Shown piece after piece: positions 6,213-10,587 of a DNA stretch of 10,587 bases. The notes beneath the pieces are model-generated. The model saw nothing but the letters and a program-made list of their open reading frames with translations, was not told the origin of the DNA and made no database searches. Made by a program: the position numbers and the translations under genes. Position 1 is the first letter of the stretch. Each line of letters begins with the position of its first letter. Source of the DNA: an uncultured bacterium (GTDB lineage Bacteria; Actinomycetota; Coriobacteriia; Coriobacteriales; Coriobacteriaceae); contig CAJMSO010000041.1 of the NCBI GenBank assembly GCA_905216075.1, positions 1 to 10,587 of the forward strand, given 5' to 3'.

Positions 6213-7556
6213 ATGAGCGAACCCCTGCGCACCGTGAACGTCGGTCTGATCGGTCTGGGAACCGTCGGCGGCGGCGTGGCCCGTCTGATCAAGAGCCACC
6301 ACGATGAGTACCTGGCAGCCTACGGCATCGACCTTAAGCTGACCCGCGCCTGCGCGCTTGCTTGGGAGCAGGCCGAGGCGGCAGGCATTGAGCGCGAGGC
6401 CTTTACGAGTGACTGGCACGACGTCGTCACAGACCCCGCCGTCGACATCGTCGTCGAGCTCATCGGCGGCGAACATCCCGCAACCGAGATCTTCACCACT
6501 GCCTTTGAGCACGGCAAGCACGTCGTCTCTGCCAACAAGGCCCTGCTGGGCCGTCATGTCGAGACGCTCGCCGAGAAGGCGCGCGCGTGCGGCGTGCAGA
6601 TTAAGTGCGAGGCCAGCTGCGGCGGTGGCATCCCCATTGTCAGCACGCTCGAGCACGACCTGGTGGGCAACAAGATCCTGACCATCGCCGGTATCCTTAA
6701 CGGCACCACCAACTACATCCTGTCGCGCATGGACGCCGAGGGCGCCGATTACGCTGACGTGCTCGCCGACGCCCAGGCAAAGGGCTATGCCGAGGCCGAC
6801 CCGTCCGCCGACGTCGACGGCTTCGACGCCGCCAGCAAGACGGCGATCCTCGCTTCCATCGGCTTTGGCACCCGTGTGACCACCGACGATGTCTACCAGC
6901 AGGGTATCCGTACCATCGGCGCCGAGGACATTGCCCAGGCCCGCGAGCTCGGCTACACCATCAAGCTGCTGGGCATCGCACGCAACACCGACGCCGGCGT
7001 CGACGTCCGCGTGCACCCCACGCTGATCCCCGCCGACCACATGCTTGCCAAGGTCAACGGCGCCATGAACGCTGTCTACGTGGTGGGCGACGCCGTGGGC
7101 GAGACCATGTTCTACGGTGCCGGCGCAGGCTCCTTCCCCACCGCGAGTGCCGTCGTGGGCGACATCCTGTCGCTCTCCGAGCAGATCAGCCGCGGCGTGG
7201 CTCCGCTGCCCGAGATTGAGCCCTATGGTCACAACCTCGCCTTTAAGCCCATGGACGAGCTCCAGACCAAGTACTATGTGCGCCTGAAGGTCGCCGACCG
7301 CGTGGGCGCCCTGTCCGAGACGGTCGATATCTTTGCCAAGCACAACATCTCGATCTCGCTCATCAACCAGGTCGAGGACGGCAAGTCGGGCGTCAGCGAT
7401 GCCTGCTCGGTCATCTTCTTGACGCACCGCGCACTCGAGAAGGACGTCCAGGCTGCCGCCGCCGAACTTGCCAGCGTCGACTGCGTGGCCGAGGTCGCCA
7501 ACGTCCTGCGCATCGAGGACGTCGAGGCCTGGACAGAAGGCGTCATGGCCAACTAG
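6213..7556 (+). CDS. hom: Homoserine dehydrogenase
   Basis: Cytoplasmic NAD(P)-dependent enzyme reducing aspartate semialdehyde to homoserine, the branch point to threonine, isoleucine and methionine; 447 residues, monofunctional, with no aspartokinase domain. The nucleotide-binding motif GLGTVGGG is at 14-21, and ANK with Lys109 follows. AGILNGTTNYI is at 159-169. The catalytic segment GYAEADPSADVDGFDAASK ends at Lys209; Glu194, Asp205 and Lys209 keep the spacing of the yeast active-site residues Glu208, Asp219 and Lys223. A C-terminal ACT domain (about 354-435, beginning YYVRLKVADRVGALSE) is the usual site of threonine feedback inhibition. The start at 6213 has AAGGAG 6 bases upstream; an in-frame ATG at 6174 lacks one. 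It diverges from the liv operon and stands alone, with its own terminator. Confidence 0.97.
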   Translation: MSEPLRTVNVGLIGLGTVGGGVARLIKSHHDEYLAAYGIDLKLTRACALAWEQAEAAGIEREAFTSDWHDVVTDPAVDIVVELIGGEHPATEIFTTAFEHGKHVVSANKALLGRHVETLAEKARACGVQIKCEASCGGGIPIVSTLEHDLVGNKILTIAGILNGTTNYILSRMDAEGADYADVLADAQAKGYAEADPSADVDGFDAASKTAILASIGFGTRVTTDDVYQQGIRTIGAEDIAQARELGYTIKLLGIARNTDAGVDVRVHPTLIPADHMLAKVNGAMNAVYVVGDAVGETMFYGAGAGSFPTASAVVGDILSLSEQISRGVAPLPEIEPYGHNLAFKPMDELQTKYYVRLKVADRVGALSETVDIFAKHNISISLINQVEDGKSGVSDACSVIFLTHRALEKDVQAAAAELASVDCVAEVANVLRIEDVEAWTEGVMAN

Positions 7557-7591
7557 TCCACTACTTCGAACCTCAACGAAGCCCAACGCAA

Positions 7592-7634
7592 AAGGCGCGC
7601 TGTCTGCATCAACCGCAGGCAGCGCGCCTTGTTC
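7592..7634. terminator. Rho-independent terminator after hom (probably bidirectional)
   Basis: A 16-bp stem (arms 7592-7607 and 7615-7630) with one G-U pair and a 7-base loop starts 35 bases past the hom stop codon. On the plus strand it runs into TTGTTCT, and on the minus strand the stem is followed by TTTTGCG, so it can serve hom and, from the other side, transcripts from the antiporter gene. The hairpin is among the strongest in the window. Confidence 0.85.
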
Positions 7635-7643
7635 TGCTTGCAG

Positions 7644-7815
7644 GGGAAGCTGCGTCCCGGTATTTCAGCTCAGAACGGGGCGCAGTTTCCCTCAGGGCCT
7701 TCTTTCAGAAACTATGTCCCATTCTGGGCGCGGATTCTGGGACACGCTTTCCGTAACGGGCCTCTCGCGGAAAGCGCGTCCCACTCTGGACGCGGATTCT
7801 GGGATGCATTTTCCG
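7644..7815. repeat. Tandem array of three 48-bp imperfect palindromes, 62-bp period
   Basis: Three units at 7644-7691, 7706-7753 and 7768-7815 each begin GGAAA-like, contain GTCCC near base 11-15, have a mirror-image CCC/GGG partner, and end TTTCC. Start-to-start distance is exactly 62 bases both times, with 14-base spacers that share a GGCCT-like core. Units 2 and 3 match at 37 of 48 positions. Unit 1 is more diverged in its centre but has the best stem: 16 bp (7644-7659 with 7676-7691) with two G-U pairs. A further stem can form across the spacer between units 2 and 3 (TTTCCG / CGGAAA, 9 bp core). The array fills the convergent gap after the hom terminator and ends 12 bases before the antiporter 3' end. 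It looks like a REP/BIME-type intergenic repeat; no ORF is supported inside. Confidence 0.8.
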
Positions 7816-7827
7816 CGACGGCGTTGG

Positions 7828-9390
7828 CTACCTGCCGTCGTCGTCCTGGGCTTCATCGCGCGCATAGAGCTCCAGCATGCGGCGGCGGTATTCGCGCACG
7901 GCGAGCTTGGCGCGCTCCAGGCGGCGACGCTCATGCGGAGTCAGCTCGGACGTGTCGATCTCATCACCATAAGTCTTATCGGCAAGCAGGTGCGCCGCGT
8001 CCACGATGCGGGCATCGATGTGGCCGCTCGCCGCCTCGGCGGAAAGACGCTCGGCAATCGTATCGAGCGTAGGCAGGCCCTCGAATACGCGACCATGGCC
8101 ATGCGAAGTCAGCAGCTCGTGCTCTCGTGCGAGCAGACTCGCCAAATCGTGATGAGCGCGCAGGATGTCGAGCGCATCGGATGGATGCTCGGCAACTTCT
8201 GCCACGGCGGCGACCGGCGCAGCATCCACCACGCGGTAGAAGAGCTGCGCGAGCAATGGCATCAAGAACACCGTGATGGCGCCGGCGGCAACCATAACCG
8301 ACGCGATGTCTTGCGACAGCGCGCCCGCGTTGACGGCAACGCTCGTAACGGCAACGATGATCGGTAGCGCCGTGGTGCAGTACAGGGCCACGGTAATGCG
8401 GCCATACGCCGACACATCGCGCGTCGCGGGACAAATGCCCATAGCGATGAGAATGGGCACGGCACGAATAATCAGCAACGCCACGATAAAACCCGCGAGC
8501 AAGCCCGGGCGCGACACCACGGCCGTCAGGTCGATCTTTGCGCCCGATACGGTAAAGAACACCGGAATCAAAAAGCCGTAGGCCAGGCCGTCGAGCTTGG
8601 TCTCGAGCGTATGGTTACCCTCGGGGATGATATAGCGCAGGACAAAGCCGGCGGCAAAAGAACCCAACACGATGTCGAGGTCAAAGATGGCCGAGAACGC
8701 CACGAGCGTGACCAGGATGAGCACCGTCAGGCGCACGAAGGTCTGCGACGTGGTGTCGGCGCGTTCCTCGACAAACGAAAAGAAGCGGCTGCCGACGCGC
8801 TTGGAGCGGCTTGGGACCGCGGCCAGCAGCACGCAGACCACAGCAAACAGGCCAAGAATTACAAGCGTCTGGATGCCGGTGCGGGCAGACAGCAGCACCG
8901 ACATGGCGAGCACGGGACCGAGCTCGCCCCAAGTGCCATACGCGAGAATCGAGTCGCCCACACGCGTGCCGGTGAGCGAGCGCTCGCGCATGATGGGCAC
9001 GAGCGTACCGAGCGCCGTAGAAGTGAGGGCAAGCGTCACGGCGATACCGTCGAAATGACTAACCGAGAACCACGGGGTAAAGCGCACGGCAAGCCAGGCG
9101 ATACCAAACGTGACGACCCATGTCGCCAAGCCGTAGCGCCCCTCCACACCCGTGATGCTCTTGGGGTCGATCTCAAAGCCGGCAAGCAGGAACAAAAAGG
9201 CCAGGCCGAGCTCGGACACGAGCGAGACCTCGGCATCTACATGGATGACGCCGAGCATATGGGGTCCCAGCACCGCGCCGAGCACGAGCAAAAAGACTGT
9301 CTCGGGAACGGGTTTTCCGGGAATCGCCGAGGCGATAAAAGGACTCGCAAAGGCCACGAGTGCGATGATGGCGAGCGAAACGAATGCCAT
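7828..9390 (-). CDS. CPA2-type monovalent cation:proton antiporter with C-terminal tail
   Basis: Membrane protein of 520 residues in the Na+/H+ exchanger (Kef/CPA2-like) superfamily, exchanging Na+ or K+ for protons across the cytoplasmic membrane. About a dozen hydrophobic segments fill residues 1-390. Family-like motifs are GLAFLFLLAGFEID (62-75), TSTALGTLVPIMRE (123-136) and GSFAAGFVLR (243-252). Where many relatives carry an ion-binding Asp pair, this protein reads GTWGELGP (152-159), so Glu156 is a candidate ion/proton site. Residues about 391-520 are hydrophilic, ending in a charged probable helix (ERRRLERAKLAVREYRRRML), with no NAD-binding RCK domain, unlike KefB/KefC. The start at 9390 has GAGAAAGG upstream. 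It is divergent from purL and convergent with hom, a single-gene unit. The cation and direction cannot be told from sequence. Confidence 0.88.
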   Translation of the reverse strand: MAFVSLAIIALVAFASPFIASAIPGKPVPETVFLLVLGAVLGPHMLGVIHVDAEVSLVSELGLAFLFLLAGFEIDPKSITGVEGRYGLATWVVTFGIAWLAVRFTPWFSVSHFDGIAVTLALTSTALGTLVPIMRERSLTGTRVGDSILAYGTWGELGPVLAMSVLLSARTGIQTLVILGLFAVVCVLLAAVPSRSKRVGSRFFSFVEERADTTSQTFVRLTVLILVTLVAFSAIFDLDIVLGSFAAGFVLRYIIPEGNHTLETKLDGLAYGFLIPVFFTVSGAKIDLTAVVSRPGLLAGFIVALLIIRAVPILIAMGICPATRDVSAYGRITVALYCTTALPIIVAVTSVAVNAGALSQDIASVMVAAGAITVFLMPLLAQLFYRVVDAAPVAAVAEVAEHPSDALDILRAHHDLASLLAREHELLTSHGHGRVFEGLPTLDTIAERLSAEAASGHIDARIVDAAHLLADKTYGDEIDTSELTPHERRRLERAKLAVREYRRRMLELYARDEAQDDDGR

Positions 9391-9574
9391 GTGATGCCTT
9401 TCTCTTGTTTGAGCCCCACTGTAGCACCCTCGCCGTCCTCAACGCGCCGCGAGCTGTCGTATCATAGTGAGGTTTACAAACATGTGGCTCAAGGCGACCG
9501 CGAGGCTTGCCCCGTAAACCGACCGCTGCCGCATACCGTACCGTACGCCCAACCGATCAGGAAGGCAGGAACCA
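9391..9574. promoter_or_regulatory. Divergent antiporter/purL spacer with structured purL leader
   Basis: A TATCAT at 9460-9465 may be a purL -10 box, but no good -35 precedes it. Downstream, a perfect 7-bp inverted repeat GGTTTAC (9471-9477) / GTAAACC (9514-9520) encloses a smaller CAAG / CTTG pairing, so the leader could fold into a closed multi-helix element. I could not match it to the ZTP (pfl), purine or other riboswitch consensus I know. A short tandem TACCG repeat lies near 9534-9546. The purL ribosome-binding site is the GGAAGG and AGGA just before the ATG at 9575. Confidence 0.35.
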
Positions 9575-10587
9575 ATGGTCTCTCGTATCTACGTGGAGAA
9601 GAAACCCGGGTTCGACGTCGAGGCTCAGCAGCTCAAGGGCGAGCTGACCGAGATTCTCGGCATCAAGGGCATCGAGGCCCTGAGGATCATCAACCGCTAC
9701 GACGTCGAGGGCATCGACGAGGAGCTTTTCCGCTCCTGCGTGCCGACCGTCTTTAGCGAGCCCCAGGTCGATGTGACCTACGACGAGCTCCCCGCAAGCG
9801 ATGGCGCCGTCTTTGCCGTCGAATTCCTGCCTGGCCAGTTTGACCAGCGCGCCGACTCCGCCAGCGAGTGCGTGCAGCTCATCAGCCAGGGCGAGCGCCC
9901 CGCCGTGCGCTCCGCCAAGGTCTATATGATCTCGGGCGCTCTGGACGAAGCCGCCATCGAGGCCATCAAGCACTACGTGGTGAACCCCGTCGAGGCGCGC
10001 ATCGCCTCGCTCGACCTGCCCGAGACGCTGCACATTGAGACCCCCGAGCCCCAGCCCGTCGAGGTGCTCGACGGTTTCCGCGAGCTCGACGAGACCGGCC
10101 TTGCCGCCTTTATTTCCGAGCGCGGTCTTGCCATGGACGAGGCGGACATCGCTTTCTGCCAGCAGTACTTCCGCGATGAGGACCGCGACCCCACCATCAC
10201 CGAGATCCGCGTGATCGACACCTATTGGTCCGACCACTGCCGCCACACCACCTTCGGCACCGTCCTGGATGACGTGACGATCGACGACGCCGTGGTGCAG
10301 CAGGCCTTCGACCGCTACATGGAGATGCGCCACGAGCTCGGTCGCGACGCCAAGCCCGTCTGCCTCATGGACATGGGCACCATCGGCGCTAAGTACCTTA
10401 AGAAGACCGGCGTCATGACCGATGTCGACGAGTCCGAGGAGATCAACGCCTGCACCGTCAAGGTGAAGGTCGATGTCGATGGCGAGGACCAGGACTGGCT
10501 GTTCCTCTTTAAGAACGAGACCCATAACCACCCGACCGAGATCGAGCCCTTCGGCGGTGCCGCCACCTGCGTGGGCGGCGCCATCCG
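9575..10587 (+). CDS. purL: Phosphoribosylformylglycinamidine synthase PurL (5' part, runs off right edge)
   Basis: ATP- and glutamine-dependent cytoplasmic enzyme converting FGAR to FGAM in de novo purine synthesis. The first 337 codons are present. The N-terminal part (about 1-150, from MVSRIYVEKKPGFDVEA) is the PurS-like domain; a linker with LAAFISERGLAMDEADIAF follows. The synthetase domain begins with DTYWSDHCRHTTF at 215-227 (active-site His221 region) and KNETHNHPTEIEPFGGAA at 313-330, the nucleotide/metal-binding hallmark. This motif set marks the long single-chain PurL (about 1,200-1,250 residues, with a C-terminal glutaminase) rather than the split PurSQL type, so I expect a further ~900 codons beyond the edge. 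The start at 9575 is supported by GGAAGG/AGGA upstream and by conservation from residue 2 on. No other pur gene is visible upstream. Confidence 0.96.
   Translation, partial: MVSRIYVEKKPGFDVEAQQLKGELTEILGIKGIEALRIINRYDVEGIDEELFRSCVPTVFSEPQVDVTYDELPASDGAVFAVEFLPGQFDQRADSASECVQLISQGERPAVRSAKVYMISGALDEAAIEAIKHYVVNPVEARIASLDLPETLHIETPEPQPVEVLDGFRELDETGLAAFISERGLAMDEADIAFCQQYFRDEDRDPTITEIRVIDTYWSDHCRHTTFGTVLDDVTIDDAVVQQAFDRYMEMRHELGRDAKPVCLMDMGTIGAKYLKKTGVMTDVDESEEINACTVKVKVDVDGEDQDWLFLFKNETHNHPTEIEPFGGAATCVGGAI

Noticed and set aside
6207..7586. 459-codon minus-strand frame antisense to hom
   Set aside because: The plus strand encodes a complete homoserine dehydrogenase with catalytic residues; the antisense product has no domain character.
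7644..7815. CRISPR array
   Set aside because: The repeats are degenerate 48-bp palindromes, the 14-bp spacers resemble each other, and no cas gene is present.
7468..8367. Plus-strand open frame crossing the hom end, the terminator, the repeat array and the antiporter antisense
   Set aside because: It spans a strong terminator and palindromic repeats, and its protein has no coherent domain.
9460..9574. ZTP or purine riboswitch before purL
   Set aside because: The conserved core sequences of those classes are not present; only an unclassified inverted repeat can be supported.
9557..10531. 324-codon minus-strand frame antisense to purL
   Set aside because: The plus strand carries PurL hallmarks; the minus-strand protein is a repetitive D/G/L/V-rich shadow.

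Overview
The window reads as high-GC chromosomal DNA of an actinobacterium. The style of the proteins (Tat-type lipoprotein signals, the large Clostridium/Bacteroides-like PurL, GC-rich codon choice) suggests the Coriobacteriia, perhaps Collinsella. That placement is inference from protein character only; no rRNA or other marker lies in the window. All genes are ordinary metabolic or transport genes. There is no phage, insertion sequence, CRISPR array, tRNA or defence system.

Positions 1-5962 (minus strand) hold a branched-chain amino-acid ABC transporter locus. Read in the direction of transcription it is livK2 - livK1 - livH - livM - livG - livF, with livF cut by the left edge. It encodes two paralogous Tat-type lipoprotein binding proteins, two permeases and two ATPases. 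livH, livM, livG and livF are packed with overlapping or abutting stop and start codons. The two livK genes are separated from each other by an AT-rich regulatory-looking region, and livK1 is separated from livH by two tandem hairpins, a layout that fits higher expression of the binding proteins than of the membrane complex.

Positions 6213-7556 (plus strand) hold homoserine dehydrogenase (hom), transcribed divergently from livK2. Homoserine leads to threonine, the precursor of isoleucine, which is a plausible LivK ligand, so shared control from the 250-bp divergent spacer is conceivable. hom ends at a strong 16-bp stem terminator.

Positions 7644-7815, in the convergent space between hom and the next gene, carry the most unusual element of the window: three 48-bp imperfect palindromes repeated at an exact 62-bp period, with no coding capacity of their own. 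This resembles a REP/BIME-type intergenic repeat cluster.

Positions 7828-9390 (minus strand) encode a CPA2-like cation/proton antiporter with a hydrophilic C-terminal tail. Divergent from it, positions 9575-10587 (plus strand) hold the first 337 codons of purL (FGAM synthase, purine biosynthesis), preceded by a leader with a long-range inverted repeat.

No new multi-gene system is visible. The parts worth a second look are non-coding: the 62-bp-period palindrome array, the paired hairpins and shared motifs around the livK duplication, and the purL leader. The duplicated livK genes also share a block that looks like gene conversion.
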